The notes beneath the pieces are model-generated. The model did not search any database, was not told where the DNA came from, and saw only the letters and a program-made list of their open reading frames with translations. DNA of 64,000 bases from an uncultured Erythrobacter sp. (lineage in GTDB: Bacteria; Pseudomonadota; Alphaproteobacteria; Sphingomonadales; Sphingomonadaceae). Where the stretch lies: NCBI GenBank assembly GCA_947498065.1, contig CANMIS010000003.1, positions 524,739 through 588,738 of the forward strand. The letters are read 5' to 3'. The first letter of the stretch is position 1. The number at the start of each line of letters is the position of its first letter. The translations under genes were made by a program, and so were the position numbers. Positions 32,515-42,478 of this stretch are shown here, piece after piece.

Positions 32515-34413
32515 TTATGCACTGACACCTAGCCGGATGACCGACTTTTCGAGCATCAGCAATTGCCACAAAACCCTCGAGTTATCTGAGCGTCCTGCGA
32601 TGTGCGCCTCAGCCAATTCAGCCATGTGCTTGCGATCAAACCATCCCGATTGAGATAGCTGCGAGCTCGATGCAATTGCACGCGCTGATCCAGCCAATGG
32701 CCCGCGCAGCCACGCCGCAATTGGCGTTACGAAGCCTTGCTTTTGTCTGTAAAGAATGTCGCTCGGTAAATAACGTTCCATGCATTTCTTGAGCAGGTAT
32801 TTGCCGGTCGATCCGCGCACCCGCATTTTCTCTGGCAGACGCGCCGCAAACTCGATCAGCCGGTAGTCCAGTAAGGGCTCCCGCGCCTCCAGACTAACGG
32901 CCATGCTTGTGCGGTCGATTTTGGTCAAAATATCCCCAGAAAGCCAAAATTTGAGGTCCGCATATTGCGCCCGGTCGAGCCCGCTGCGCGCCGGAGCGCT
33001 CTTCATCATCGCGATCAGATCATCCTCGCCGCGATAGCCTTGAAGGTCGCTGGCGAAGCTTGGGTCATAGAGCGCGCCGCGCTGTTCAGGGGTGTTTACG
33101 GAGAGTCCGCGCGCATAGCCCGCCTCGCCTCCTTCTGCGAGCGCGAGCAAAGTGGATTTGGCTCGGAATGGCCTAGGTGCCCAATCCGCCTTTGGCCATG
33201 CCCGCCCAAGCGCCCCAAATACGGGTTCCCGTAGACCGGCAGGCAAAATTGATCGCACGCGCTCTTCATGATGGTGGAAGACTTGCCTGCGGTATCCCGC
33301 GAAGGCTTCGTCCGCTCCGTCTCCCGACAGAGCCACGGTCACTTTCTCACGCGCCAGCTCGCATACCCGCCATGTCGGCAGAGCGGAGGCATCGGCAAAG
33401 GGTTCGTCGAACATGCCGACCAGTGCATCGACCGCGCCAAAGTCGTCCTGCCCAACCGTGCGCGCCTCATGGTCGGTGCCGAATTTCTCTGCGACAGTTT
33501 GCGCGTAGCTTGTCTCATCCAGCGCTGCGACATCAAATCCGATTGAGCAGGTTCGCACAGGCTCAGCGCTGACCTCGCTCATCAAGGCGACGACGCTCGA
33601 GGAATCAACACCGCCGGATAAGAACGCGCCCAGTGGCACGTCGGCGACCATGCGCGATTGCACCGCCTCACGCATCAAATGGACCAATTGCGCAGACAGG
33701 TCTGCTTCGGAGCCATGCTCGCGTTCTTCGAAACTGATATCCCACCAGCGCTTTGGCGCGCTAATCGGCTGACCATGTTCGAGCAGCATGAAATGACCAG
33801 CGGCCAGCTTCTCTACCCCAGCAAGGATCGAGCGGCTGTCTGGAACATAGCCCCATGTGAGGTAATCATCGAGCGCTTGCGGGTTCAGCCTACGTCGCAG
33901 CAAAGGATGGGCGAGCAGGCCCTTGAGTTCAGAAGCAAAGGCAAGGCTGCCGTCGCTTAGTCGCGCAAGCAAGAGCGGTTTTACGCCGAGCCGGTCGCGG
34001 GCCAAGAACAGGCTGCGTTTGTCCAAATCGTATATCGCGAAGGCGAACATACCATTGAGGCGCGAAAGGCAATCCGGGCCCCAGCGCTGCCACGCGGCAA
34101 GAATGACTTCGGTGTCGCCAGAGGTTTTGAACCGCGCGCCCGATTGCTCCAGCTCGCGGCGCAGCTCGCGGTAATTGTAGATCTCGCCATTGAAGCTGAC
34201 GACGGCGCGGCCATCAACGCTGGCCATTGGCTGCGGTGAGCCTTCGAGGTCAATGATTGAGAGGCGGCGGTGCCCCAGCCCCACGCCCGGAGCCGTCCAA
34301 ACGCCTGCGCCATCCGGGCCGCGATGGACCAGCGCATCGCACATCCGCTCGACCCGTGCAGGATCGACGGGCTTAGGCGTTTCCGCATGAAAAATTCCGG
34401 CAATCCCGCACAT
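32515..34413 (-). CDS. XrtA system-associated asparagine synthase-like amidotransferase
   Basis: A 632-residue AsnB-type enzyme. The N-terminal glutaminase domain uses Cys2 (MCGIAGIFHAE). The synthase domain carries the pyrophosphate loop FLSGGVDSSSVVAL and ends in a C-terminal helical part. The exosortase-A-linked members (amidotransferase 1 of these loci) probably amidate an unknown acid, perhaps a uronic acid of the polysaccharide. It is the last gene of the leftward XrtA operon, 12 bp after xrtA. Confidence 0.9.
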   Translation of the reverse strand: MCGIAGIFHAETPKPVDPARVERMCDALVHRGPDGAGVWTAPGVGLGHRRLSIIDLEGSPQPMASVDGRAVVSFNGEIYNYRELRRELEQSGARFKTSGDTEVILAAWQRWGPDCLSRLNGMFAFAIYDLDKRSLFLARDRLGVKPLLLARLSDGSLAFASELKGLLAHPLLRRRLNPQALDDYLTWGYVPDSRSILAGVEKLAAGHFMLLEHGQPISAPKRWWDISFEEREHGSEADLSAQLVHLMREAVQSRMVADVPLGAFLSGGVDSSSVVALMSEVSAEPVRTCSIGFDVAALDETSYAQTVAEKFGTDHEARTVGQDDFGAVDALVGMFDEPFADASALPTWRVCELAREKVTVALSGDGADEAFAGYRRQVFHHHEERVRSILPAGLREPVFGALGRAWPKADWAPRPFRAKSTLLALAEGGEAGYARGLSVNTPEQRGALYDPSFASDLQGYRGEDDLIAMMKSAPARSGLDRAQYADLKFWLSGDILTKIDRTSMAVSLEAREPLLDYRLIEFAARLPEKMRVRGSTGKYLLKKCMERYLPSDILYRQKQGFVTPIAAWLRGPLAGSARAIASSSQLSQSGWFDRKHMAELAEAHIAGRSDNSRVLWQLLMLEKSVIRLGVSA

Positions 34414-34425
34414 AGGCTGAGCCGC

Positions 34426-35469
34426 CTAGCCGATTGGCGAGGCAATGGCGACAGCCGGTGTCAGAGCGACCGCAATTCCTGCAAGCACCGCCAAAATGGT
34501 GATGCCGATCAGGATGGCCGCGTGGCTGGCGTTAAAGCGCTCTAGACGGGCAATCCAAGGCATTGCAGTCAATTCTTCAGAGGTGAAGCCAGCATCCTCC
34601 GGATCGCGCTCAAAGAAGCGCCATGCACCCGCGATCATGATCACCAGAACGATGGCGAAGAATATCCAGCCATAGAAGATATGATCAAACCCTTCAGCGA
34701 ATTCGACGCCTTGGCTCTGGGCGATGTAGATCGTACCCCAGGCGCGGACCCCATTGGCCAGGATCGGAACGACGATCGCTGCCAGCATGAAGGCTGCTCG
34801 GCGGGTCCAGCTGGTGAACTGTGTAAAGCAGACAAGTACCGCCAGGGTGACCATGGCGACCAGGAACTTCACCCCAGAGCAAGCCTCGGCGACGATAAAC
34901 AGACCGACAGGCGTGTTGATATAGATCCCGTCGATCTCTGCAGGGACGCCGCTGGCAAGGGTCAGCCAGATTGCAATCTCAGCGGTGATCATTTGCAGCG
35001 GCGGGATGATCTCATCGCCAAATGGCACGAGGAAAGCGGTCATCGCTAATGGCAGGGCAAGCAGGACAGAAATGCGCGGACCGATGATGGCAACTGCAGC
35101 GGCCATGACCGCGCCAACCGCTCCAGCATGGGCGAAGAGGTTGATTCCGGTGATGCGGCCCAGCGTCCATAGGCTTAACGCGAAGGCGACAAGACCGAGA
35201 CCGGGCAGCCAACCTTTGGGTGTAGCAGCGCCAAGCTCATCGCGTTTCAACCACACGAGCCATCCGACAATGACGGGCATCAGCAGGATGTGATTGTAGG
35301 TGTCGATGTTCCACCATTGGTGCAGCATCTCACCCCATTCGCGCGCCGCCAAAACAACGAGCGCGGTGATTGCCAAGCCAAGCATCACAAGTGGCTGTTT
35401 CCAAGCGCTTGGCACGTGGTCAGCTAGGCTCTGCTGACGCCAATCCTGCGTGAGTTTCTCAGGCTGCAT
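34426..35469 (-). CDS. xrtA: Exosortase A
   Basis: A 347-residue polytopic transpeptidase with about nine membrane segments. The catalytic set is visible as Cys197 (FIVAEACSGVKF), Arg242 (ILANGVRAWG) and His263 (GFDHIFYGW). XrtA recognises PEP-CTERM tails of exported proteins and cuts and attaches them elsewhere, probably to the envelope. In many relatives a periplasmic EpsI domain is fused behind it; here the protein ends soon after the last membrane helix (PAVAIASPIG), and no separate EpsI gene is seen in the window. The start at 35469 overlaps the upstream gene by 11 bp. Confidence 0.93.
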   Translation of the reverse strand: MQPEKLTQDWRQQSLADHVPSAWKQPLVMLGLAITALVVLAAREWGEMLHQWWNIDTYNHILLMPVIVGWLVWLKRDELGAATPKGWLPGLGLVAFALSLWTLGRITGINLFAHAGAVGAVMAAAVAIIGPRISVLLALPLAMTAFLVPFGDEIIPPLQMITAEIAIWLTLASGVPAEIDGIYINTPVGLFIVAEACSGVKFLVAMVTLAVLVCFTQFTSWTRRAAFMLAAIVVPILANGVRAWGTIYIAQSQGVEFAEGFDHIFYGWIFFAIVLVIMIAGAWRFFERDPEDAGFTSEELTAMPWIARLERFNASHAAILIGITILAVLAGIAVALTPAVAIASPIG

Positions 35470-36682
35470 CGCGCGTCTCGCCTGCTGGCCATACCAAACG
35501 CTCAAGCGGCTCTAGCATCGCATCCCACGCATGGTGATCGAGCACGAATTGCCGTGGGGAGGCCCCGAGGTCGAACAATGCATCGGGATCGGCCAGAGCT
35601 GCCTCAATCCGCGCAGCCATCTGCTCTGAATCAGCAGGTGCAACCAACCAATGTTCACCGTCGACGGCGGCAATGCCGGTCGCGGCCTCTTCGGTGAGCA
35701 CAACAGGCTTGGCCATCGCCATCGCTTCGAGCACTTTGTTCTGGACGCCGCGCGCGATCAGCAGCGGTGCGAGCACAAAGTCAGCCGCAGCGATAAATGG
35801 TTTTACGTCGGGCACCTCACCCCAAATGGTGAGACCTGGCGACTCCGAACGGGCGAGCAAACACGCGGTCGGATTGCGGCCTACAATGTGAAACTCAGCC
35901 TTAGGATGCTTGGCGCGAATGACGGGCAGCAATTGCTCAATGACCCACTCAGCCGCTTGCTCATTGGGCCGATAATCCATCTGTCCGGTAAAGACGAAAT
36001 GCGGACCCTTGCGGGCGTGCAATTCGGCATGCGGCTCGACTGCGCTGGGATCAAAGGCGCCGGCATCAATGCCATTGCCGATCACTTGGACATTCACCCG
36101 CGAAGGATCGGTCAGCCTCCCCTGATACAGTTCAGCTTCGTTCTCGCTGATCAGAATGGTGGCGTCGGCCCGCGCGCCAAGGCGCTCTTCTTCCGCCGCC
36201 AGCAAGCGCCCTTCCCGCGTATTCAGCCAGACGCGCTCGCCCGCTTCGGCATAGCCTTCAAACTTGGCGCTATCGACGTCGCACAGGTCGATCACCACCC
36301 TGCCCGCAAAACTATTGGGCACATATTGCCCCATCTGGCCGGAGAAGATGACGATCGTGTCGATTGGGTGCTTGGCGAGTGTCTGCTGGACCCAGCTCTC
36401 CAAACGTGCGCTGTGAAAGGCTGTGAGGCTGACGGGTTTGCCGGTCAGCACCGCTTCGACCCCAGCAAGCGTCAGCGGCTTGCGCCGATCCACCACGCAT
36501 TGTGATGCGGCTATCGCATCGACCTCTGCCACGGCTGCACGGTCCTCAGCATTCTCTGCGAAGCAACCGACATGGACCGGGCTAAGCTGCGCCAGTTTCT
36601 TCAGGAAATGGTGCGCGCGGATTTTATCCCCGCGATTTGGCGGAAACGGTACGCGGTGCGCCAGAAATAGGATCTCGCCCAT
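35459..36682 (-). CDS. XrtA/PEP-CTERM system glycosyltransferase
   Basis: A 407-residue GT-B glycosyltransferase of the exosortase-linked type (TIGR03087 group). It starts with EILFLAHRVPFPPNRGDKIR and has a donor-binding region with VFTGQMDYRPNEQA, FHIVGRNP and APLLIARGVQNKVLEAMAMA. It should transfer a sugar to the growing EPS unit on the cytosolic side. The sugar and linkage are unknown. It overlaps xrtA by 11 bp. Confidence 0.92.
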   Translation of the reverse strand: MGEILFLAHRVPFPPNRGDKIRAHHFLKKLAQLSPVHVGCFAENAEDRAAVAEVDAIAASQCVVDRRKPLTLAGVEAVLTGKPVSLTAFHSARLESWVQQTLAKHPIDTIVIFSGQMGQYVPNSFAGRVVIDLCDVDSAKFEGYAEAGERVWLNTREGRLLAAEEERLGARADATILISENEAELYQGRLTDPSRVNVQVIGNGIDAGAFDPSAVEPHAELHARKGPHFVFTGQMDYRPNEQAAEWVIEQLLPVIRAKHPKAEFHIVGRNPTACLLARSESPGLTIWGEVPDVKPFIAAADFVLAPLLIARGVQNKVLEAMAMAKPVVLTEEAATGIAAVDGEHWLVAPADSEQMAARIEAALADPDALFDLGASPRQFVLDHHAWDAMLEPLERLVWPAGETRDAA

Positions 36683-36697
36683 CAGCCCGCCCGATCC

Positions 36698-37759
36698 CTA
36701 GGCCAGCCCACGCGCGATCCACGGACCAATCGCATTGGCAATCGGCAGCGGCAGCTTCTTCCAAAGCTCAATCTTGCGCGAATAGGCCTCGCTAGTCGGA
36801 TCGATATCGCGCGGCTCGCTGCCCGGCGTATGCCAATGGGCATAGGTCAGCGGCTGCGGCTCAAAGCCCCAGTTTTTCTTGAAGTTGTAGGGACCGCTGC
36901 CAGTCTTTGAACGGCCAAAATCAAAGTGTGACATGCCAAGCGAACGCGCGTGGCACATCAGCTTGTAATACATTAGCTCGTTGGCGCGCAGGGAGCGCGC
37001 AGCGAATGTGCCGCCGCCCCAAAATGGCATGACTGCGCCCTCGTGATAAAAGGACAGGACGCTGGAGATCGGCTCCTCACCCGAATAGACCGTGAGGATA
37101 TCGGCGCTGTCAGGAAACGCCTCAATCATGGCCTTGAACAGCGTTTTGGGGAACACTGGAGTGCCAAGATTGCGGACACTCTCGCTATACACCGCGTAAT
37201 GCGCCGCCAAATCCCTATCAGAGCGGCCAATACGCACGTCCAGGCCGCCTTTGAGGCCCTTGCGCACCTCCGCCCTTGCTTTGCGCGGAATGGCCAGCAA
37301 TTGCGCCTCATCATCCTCTGCCAGCTCGGCGATGAAACCGGCATGCTTGTCGCTCATGGCTTTCCAGCCATTGGGCACCGGGGCCCCGCGCAGCTCAACG
37401 CTGGCAACCGTGTTTCTAACCGCGTGATCTTGTGCAGCGCCAGCAAGAGCCTGGGCCGCTTCCTGTGTCTCGGCCAGGATACCGCCGCCCACGCCAAATC
37501 CGCTGGAGACCAAAGCCCGGCCAAACAAAGGCGAATGAGCATCAGTCAGCGCCAGCCAACCGGTAATTACGCCCATCTGCTGAGTGATGAAACCGCAAGC
37601 CTTTTGGCCTGTGCCCACCTCCACCGCTTTTAGCCATGCAGGGCGGTGAAACAGGCTGGCCTTATGCTCGCGCACAAACCCCTCAACCCGCTCCAGCATT
37701 TGGGCATCGGAGAAGTCCACTTGTGAGACGGTGATTGGCAGTTTCACAGGCGCGTTCAT
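36698..37759 (-). CDS. FemAB family XrtA system protein
   Basis: A 353-residue double-GNAT (FemAB) protein of the XrtA-associated type. Recognisable parts are ELAEDDEAQLLAIPRKARAEVRKG, FPKTLFKAMIEAFPDSADIL and SHFDFGRSKTGSGPYNFKKN. FemAB enzymes transfer amino acids from aminoacyl-tRNA; the acceptor here may be a sugar or EPS component. The start overlaps the deacetylase stop (ATGA). A second protein of the same superfamily is encoded at 47662. Confidence 0.92.
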   Translation of the reverse strand: MNAPVKLPITVSQVDFSDAQMLERVEGFVREHKASLFHRPAWLKAVEVGTGQKACGFITQQMGVITGWLALTDAHSPLFGRALVSSGFGVGGGILAETQEAAQALAGAAQDHAVRNTVASVELRGAPVPNGWKAMSDKHAGFIAELAEDDEAQLLAIPRKARAEVRKGLKGGLDVRIGRSDRDLAAHYAVYSESVRNLGTPVFPKTLFKAMIEAFPDSADILTVYSGEEPISSVLSFYHEGAVMPFWGGGTFAARSLRANELMYYKLMCHARSLGMSHFDFGRSKTGSGPYNFKKNWGFEPQPLTYAHWHTPGSEPRDIDPTSEAYSRKIELWKKLPLPIANAIGPWIARGLA

Positions 37760-38655
37760 GGGGTCAGGTCGACGGCCCGTGAGGCTTCGCGCAGCGCGAT
37801 CATATCCATCCGCGCCCAGCGGAACTCATGCACCAGCTCGCCCAGCTTGCCTGCCATCTTATCCAGATTGGTGTAGTGGCGTAGCTTTGACCGCATCGGC
37901 GCATTGCCAACGCGCGGTTGGTTCGGGTCGATTTCCCAAGGGTGGAAATAGAACACCGCCGGGCGTTCCTCGCGGCGGTTCACTTGGCGGATCGCCCAGC
38001 GCGAAAAGGCATAGGGCAGCACGCGGAAGAAACCGCCGCCGCCCGCCGCAACACGCCGGCCGCCAAGAATGGCAGTGGTAACCGGTATCTCGATCATGTC
38101 CGACCAAGGGATCGGCTTAAAGGCAAAGCGTGGCGCCTCAGGCCAGCCATAATGGTCATGCGTGATCGGCGCGACGCTGGAGGAATAGGTGTAGCCCTGC
38201 TCCGCCAGTTCCATGAATGCCCACGGTGTGCGCTGGTCAATGGAGAAACTTGGCGCGCGGTAACCGGTAACCTCGGTGCCAGAGCAGTCCTGCAGGATAT
38301 CGCGCGACAGTTTGAGGTCTTCGGCAAATTGCTCACGTGTGAAGGTGAACACGCGCGCATGGTCATAGCCATGGCTGGCGATCTCATGGCCCGCATCCGC
38401 AATTCGCTTGATCATTTGCGGGTGACGCTTTGCCACCCAACCAAGAGTGAAGAACGTGCCGTGCACGTCAGCCTCGGCAAACAGATCAAGGATACGGTAG
38501 ATATTGTCTTCGACGCGTGTTTTGATCCCGTCCCACTCGCCGCGCTCGATCACATCCTCAAACGCGCCGACCTGAAACCAGTCTTCGACATCCACGGACA
38601 GGCCGTTGACGACCTGGGCCTTCACATCCTTGGAGAAATTCGGCGCGACGTTCAT
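37756..38655 (-). CDS. XrtA system polysaccharide deacetylase
   Basis: A 299-residue NodB-fold carbohydrate esterase. The catalytic Asp region is LSVDVEDWFQV, and the metal-binding histidines are in HEIASHGYDHARVF. It removes N-acetyl groups from the polysaccharide or its lipid-linked precursor. There is no clear signal peptide, as I expect for this exosortase-linked subgroup. It sits directly after the ATPase gene and overlaps the FemAB gene by 4 bp. Confidence 0.93.
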   Translation of the reverse strand: MNVAPNFSKDVKAQVVNGLSVDVEDWFQVGAFEDVIERGEWDGIKTRVEDNIYRILDLFAEADVHGTFFTLGWVAKRHPQMIKRIADAGHEIASHGYDHARVFTFTREQFAEDLKLSRDILQDCSGTEVTGYRAPSFSIDQRTPWAFMELAEQGYTYSSSVAPITHDHYGWPEAPRFAFKPIPWSDMIEIPVTTAILGGRRVAAGGGGFFRVLPYAFSRWAIRQVNRREERPAVFYFHPWEIDPNQPRVGNAPMRSKLRHYTNLDKMAGKLGELVHEFRWARMDMIALREASRAVDLTP

Positions 38656-39786
38656 TTACGCGGCCTCGCGCGATGCATCTTCCTCAAGCCATTCGATCAG
38701 CATGCCAACGACATGGCGGAAAGATTGCTCTTGTTCCTCAAGCCGGCTTTCGATGCGGTTGATCGCCTCGCTGACCTCTGGGTCCATTTCCATCGGCTGC
38801 GCGTGCGAGCCTGCCTCTTGCAGCTCGCCAATCGCGGCTTCCAGCTTGGAGGTGCGCTGATCGCGCTCTGCCAACAAAGCAGCGACTTCTGGCGCAGGCA
38901 CCGCGTCAATTGCCGCGTCGGCAACGGATGCCGTTGTAGTCACTTGTGCAGGAATATCGCGCGCGCCTTTTGAGGTGTCAGCGAGCATTTCCTCGCACAC
39001 AGCTTCGACCATTGCGGTGGTCAGTTCACTTTGCTCTTCGATCGCGCTGAGCAGCAGCATGCGGTTCATGATCTGGTTCACGCGGCGAGGGATGCCGTCC
39101 GTTGCCTCGTAAATGGCGCCCAGCACTTCGGTGGTGATCACCGGATTACCCTGCCACCCGACATGCTCAAGCCGGTGAGTGATATAGGCTTCCACCTCTT
39201 CCTCATCGAGCGCTTCTAAGTGGTGCGAAGCAATGACGCGTTGGCGAAGCTGATCCAGGTCCGGATGGCTCGCGACGGTGGTGCGAAACTCTGGCTGACC
39301 CAGCAGCAGGCTCTGCAGCAGCGGGTGCGAACCGAGTTGGAAGTTTGACAGCATGCGCAGTTCTTCCAAAGCGCCGACGGCCAGGTTCTGGCATTCGTCA
39401 ACGATCAGGAGGCAGCGCCGTCCGGCGCGCGCTTCGTCCTGTAGGAAGCTCTCAATCGCGCCGAGAGCGCCTGCTTTGTCGCGGCCCGAAACCTCAATGC
39501 CAAAGCTTTGCGCAACCACATGGATCAGCTCTTCGCCGTCGAGTGCGCTGGTGACGACTTGGCCGACAGTCAGTGCCTCTGGGTCGATCCGCTGCATCAG
39601 ATGCGCGACCAAGGTCGACTTACCTGCGCCCACCTCGCCCGTGATGACGATAAATCCCTCGCCCTGGTTCAAGCCATAGCCGAGATAAGAGAGAGCCTTC
39701 TTGTGGCTCGCGCTCTCGAAATAGAACTCGGGATCAGGGGTCAGCTGAAATGGGCGAGAGTTGAAGCCGTAAAATTGTTCGTACAT
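38656..39786 (-). CDS. XrtA system-associated ATPase (ExeA/GspA-like)
   Basis: A 376-residue AAA-type ATPase starting MYEQFYGFNSRPFQLTPDPE, the usual beginning of this family. Walker A is TGEVGAGKSTLVAHL and Walker B LLIVDECQNLAVGALEEL. The C-terminal 100 or so residues are charged and helical, probably a coiled coil. It may energise or organise EPS export at the inner membrane. The ATG at 39786 was chosen over a longer frame from 39852. Confidence 0.92.
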   Translation of the reverse strand: MYEQFYGFNSRPFQLTPDPEFYFESASHKKALSYLGYGLNQGEGFIVITGEVGAGKSTLVAHLMQRIDPEALTVGQVVTSALDGEELIHVVAQSFGIEVSGRDKAGALGAIESFLQDEARAGRRCLLIVDECQNLAVGALEELRMLSNFQLGSHPLLQSLLLGQPEFRTTVASHPDLDQLRQRVIASHHLEALDEEEVEAYITHRLEHVGWQGNPVITTEVLGAIYEATDGIPRRVNQIMNRMLLLSAIEEQSELTTAMVEAVCEEMLADTSKGARDIPAQVTTTASVADAAIDAVPAPEVAALLAERDQRTSKLEAAIGELQEAGSHAQPMEMDPEVSEAINRIESRLEEQEQSFRHVVGMLIEWLEEDASREAA

Positions 39787-39802
39787 CGTCAGTGTGTCCA
39801 GA

Positions 39803-41449
39803 TCAGAAGTCGTAACGCAGGCCGAGCAGCGCCGTTGCAAAGGCGAAGTCATCAGCCGACAAATCGGAATCGAGGTAATCTACGGCGACCGCCGCGCGGG
39901 CCGACAGCTTACCGGTGAGCGAGCGGCTGTAAGCGGCCGAGGTGCCGTAGCCGGTGACATTGCCATTTATGCCGTCACCGCGGCCGAACCAATTGACGTA
40001 GCCATTGACCGCTAGGTTCGCATTGTTGCCGATTGGGCGGTTGAGTGAGCTGCGCACGTAATAGCTCTCGTCAGTCACACCATCAGCGGCGGCCAAAATG
40101 GTGCCCGGTGCGGCGATGAAGCGGCGGTTGTCATACCCAGCAGCAATTGCCGCATTGAGGCGGCCAACCTGGCGCTGGTAAGCGATTTGCGCGCCGCGGC
40201 TGCGGAAGGCCGCTGAACGGACCGAGCCGAACAGGCCAGCACAACCCGCGCCGCTTTCCCCGCCAACACAGCCGCCGAAATCACCGGTGAGTGAGTTGCG
40301 AATGGCCGAGAATTCGGTTGGCAATGCCGCCAAAGAATTGGTGAGCGATCCGCCAAAGCCGCTGACCGCGTCATAGACTGAGATACTCAACTGGCTGCGA
40401 CTATCAGGCACAAATGTGAAGTTGCCGTAATATGTGGTTGAATCGTAACGACGACCAACGGTCGCGGCGAGCGACGTACGGCTGCTTGGACGCCAGAGCA
40501 CGCCAACATCCCAGATGAAACCATCGATATCAAAGGCAAGCTGACGCGACGCGCTGGTGTCGGTGACCAAACGGCCATCGCTGCCAATAACGGGATCGCC
40601 ATTCACATCGCGAAGTGCATCGCGGCTTGAAACCTCAACGTCTTCGTAGCCGACGCCGCCAACAACCGAGAGATTGCTGGTGACGGGCACGGTCACATCG
40701 GCGCGAACATAGGTGTCGCGGACCCGTTGATCGAGGTTGGAAATGTCTTCCTGGAAGTATCCACCGCCAACGCCAATGCCAACAGGCAAAGGCTCGCCCG
40801 GGCGTGTGGCAGCGCGCAATTGCGCGTTGTAGGTGACACTGTCGTCGAAGACATCAGCGACGGCTCCAGATGGAGTGACAATCGCGTCATTTGCTTCAAG
40901 CCGGGTGTAGCCCACTCGTGCAGAACCAGTCACATCGACAGCGCCAACGCGGGTTGCGAGGGTTGGCCCGACATAGCCGCTGTAGATTTGGCTCTCTGCA
41001 TCGTCTTGCACCAATGGATTGGCGGTGACCCCGCCAGAGCCATCGATGCGCGTGCGGCTAGCCAAGGCGCCAGCATCCAGCGTCAAAGAACGCGGGATGA
41101 TCGATAGGTAGCCGCGCGCAACGCCGCTGAATGTATCGGAATCAATGGCGTCAGACGCGCCATAGCCAATGTTGCGCTCGTAACGCAGCGACAGCGAACC
41201 GCCGCTGTTGCGGCCCGTCGCGGACACATCCACGCCCGCTGCCATCTGAGTGTAGGTCAGCACGTCATCGCCGGGTGTCAGCTCAGCTGAAAGGATCTGA
41301 GACACCTCAATGTAAGGCTGCACAGCAACGCGCGGGCCGTCAGAGACGCCTGAATTGCCGCCATCATCCTGGGCTTGCGCCTGAGCAGGCGCAGCGGCGA
41401 CGATTGCCGCCAGCCCTACTAACAGCGCTGCTCTGAGAACTTTAATCAC
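39803..41449 (-). CDS. XrtA system-associated outer-membrane beta-barrel protein
   Basis: A 548-residue protein with a signal peptide (about 1-26, ending APAQAQA) and repeated alternating hydrophobic/polar strands ending in a C-terminal Phe (LLGLRYDF), as for outer-membrane barrels. It fits the TIGR03016-type family found in PEP-CTERM/exosortase EPS clusters and could form or support the outer-membrane exit of the polymer. It overlaps the kinase gene by 4 bp. Confidence 0.87.
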   Translation of the reverse strand: MIKVLRAALLVGLAAIVAAAPAQAQAQDDGGNSGVSDGPRVAVQPYIEVSQILSAELTPGDDVLTYTQMAAGVDVSATGRNSGGSLSLRYERNIGYGASDAIDSDTFSGVARGYLSIIPRSLTLDAGALASRTRIDGSGGVTANPLVQDDAESQIYSGYVGPTLATRVGAVDVTGSARVGYTRLEANDAIVTPSGAVADVFDDSVTYNAQLRAATRPGEPLPVGIGVGGGYFQEDISNLDQRVRDTYVRADVTVPVTSNLSVVGGVGYEDVEVSSRDALRDVNGDPVIGSDGRLVTDTSASRQLAFDIDGFIWDVGVLWRPSSRTSLAATVGRRYDSTTYYGNFTFVPDSRSQLSISVYDAVSGFGGSLTNSLAALPTEFSAIRNSLTGDFGGCVGGESGAGCAGLFGSVRSAAFRSRGAQIAYQRQVGRLNAAIAAGYDNRRFIAAPGTILAAADGVTDESYYVRSSLNRPIGNNANLAVNGYVNWFGRGDGINGNVTGYGTSAAYSRSLTGKLSARAAVAVDYLDSDLSADDFAFATALLGLRYDF

Positions 41450-42468
41450 GATCTTTCCCCCTGCGCGCCATAACTGCCAAATTGGCGTCCTGACGGGCTG
41501 AATTGTGCTGCATTGAGCAACAGCTTGATGTCGACACAGGCCGACAGCAGCTGCTGCGCATCTTCAAGCGCGGCACGGCTTGTTTCATCGGCGCGGGCGA
41601 CCAGCAGAACCTGGCCAACATGCGCGGCGAGCTCGGCTGCTGCTGAGGCAGCAAGCGCGGGCGGTGTATCGAAAATGACGATCCGGTTGGGTGCGCCTTG
41701 GGTCAGACGGGCAAGCACTTCACCCGTCCGCGCGCTCGCCAAATACTCGGCGGCGTTCGAATTGCGGCTGCCCGCAGGCAGCACGAAGAGATTGTCGATG
41801 TCTGTCTTGACCGCGAGCGTCTCTGGCTGAAGGCTCGGGTCCGCCAATGCGTCCATTAGGCCCTTGCCCGGCTCGAAACCAAGGCGCGCCGGAACGCTGG
41901 GCTTGATGACATCAGCGTCTACCAGCAGCACCTCGAGATCGCGCTCAGCCGCCAAAGCAATAGCCAGATTGACCGCGCAATAGGTTTTGCCCTCGCCGGG
42001 ATGCGGCGAAGAAACGAGAATTTGCTGAGCTTTGGATGATCCGCCAGCGCGGGCATCAGCGAGCAACTCGCGTTTGACGATGCGAAACTCTTCGAGCAGC
42101 TCGCTCACCCCGTCTTCTGGCACGATCAGGCCAGCATCGCGCAGATGATCGCGCGAGATTGGCTGGTGCGCGTGGCCAAGAGAGACCGCTTGCGGTAAGT
42201 TTTTGACTGGTTCTGCTGTAGGAATTGTCGGCGCAGGCGCTTGCACCGCCGTCTCTACAGGAGCCGCCACAGGCGCAGCAGCGCTTGGAACAGCTGGCTG
42301 CGGCGCAACCGGACGCCGGACGCGCTTTTCGCCCTCTGGCAGGCGCACAGGCGGCTTGGCTGGTGCCAAGGCATCCAAGCCAAACGTATCGTTCGCACGC
42401 TCAAACAGAGACGGTTTGCCGGTCACTTTGGTCGCCCCTTCGCGTGAAATCTTGCTGTGTTCTGTCAT
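41446..42468 (-). CDS. XrtA-associated tyrosine autokinase (BY-kinase)
   Basis: A 340-residue bacterial tyrosine kinase domain. Walker A is SSPHPGEGKTYCAVNLA, Walker A' LLVDADVIKPSVP and Walker B IVIFDTPPALAAS. The N-terminal 100 residues are a Pro/Ala-rich linker. The C terminus has only one tyrosine (FGSYGAQGERS) instead of the multi-Tyr tail of Wzc, so autophosphorylation control may be weak. The separate chain-length protein at 42479 should be its membrane partner. The start at 42468 has GGGAG upstream. Confidence 0.9.
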   Translation of the reverse strand: MTEHSKISREGATKVTGKPSLFERANDTFGLDALAPAKPPVRLPEGEKRVRRPVAPQPAVPSAAAPVAAPVETAVQAPAPTIPTAEPVKNLPQAVSLGHAHQPISRDHLRDAGLIVPEDGVSELLEEFRIVKRELLADARAGGSSKAQQILVSSPHPGEGKTYCAVNLAIALAAERDLEVLLVDADVIKPSVPARLGFEPGKGLMDALADPSLQPETLAVKTDIDNLFVLPAGSRNSNAAEYLASARTGEVLARLTQGAPNRIVIFDTPPALAASAAAELAAHVGQVLLVARADETSRAALEDAQQLLSACVDIKLLLNAAQFSPSGRQFGSYGAQGERS

Positions 42469-42478
42469 CTCAGCTCCC

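Noticed and set aside
34270..34545. Plus-strand reading frames across the xrtA/amidotransferase junction
   Set aside because: Both minus-strand genes are complete and closely packed; the plus-strand frames have no start signal.
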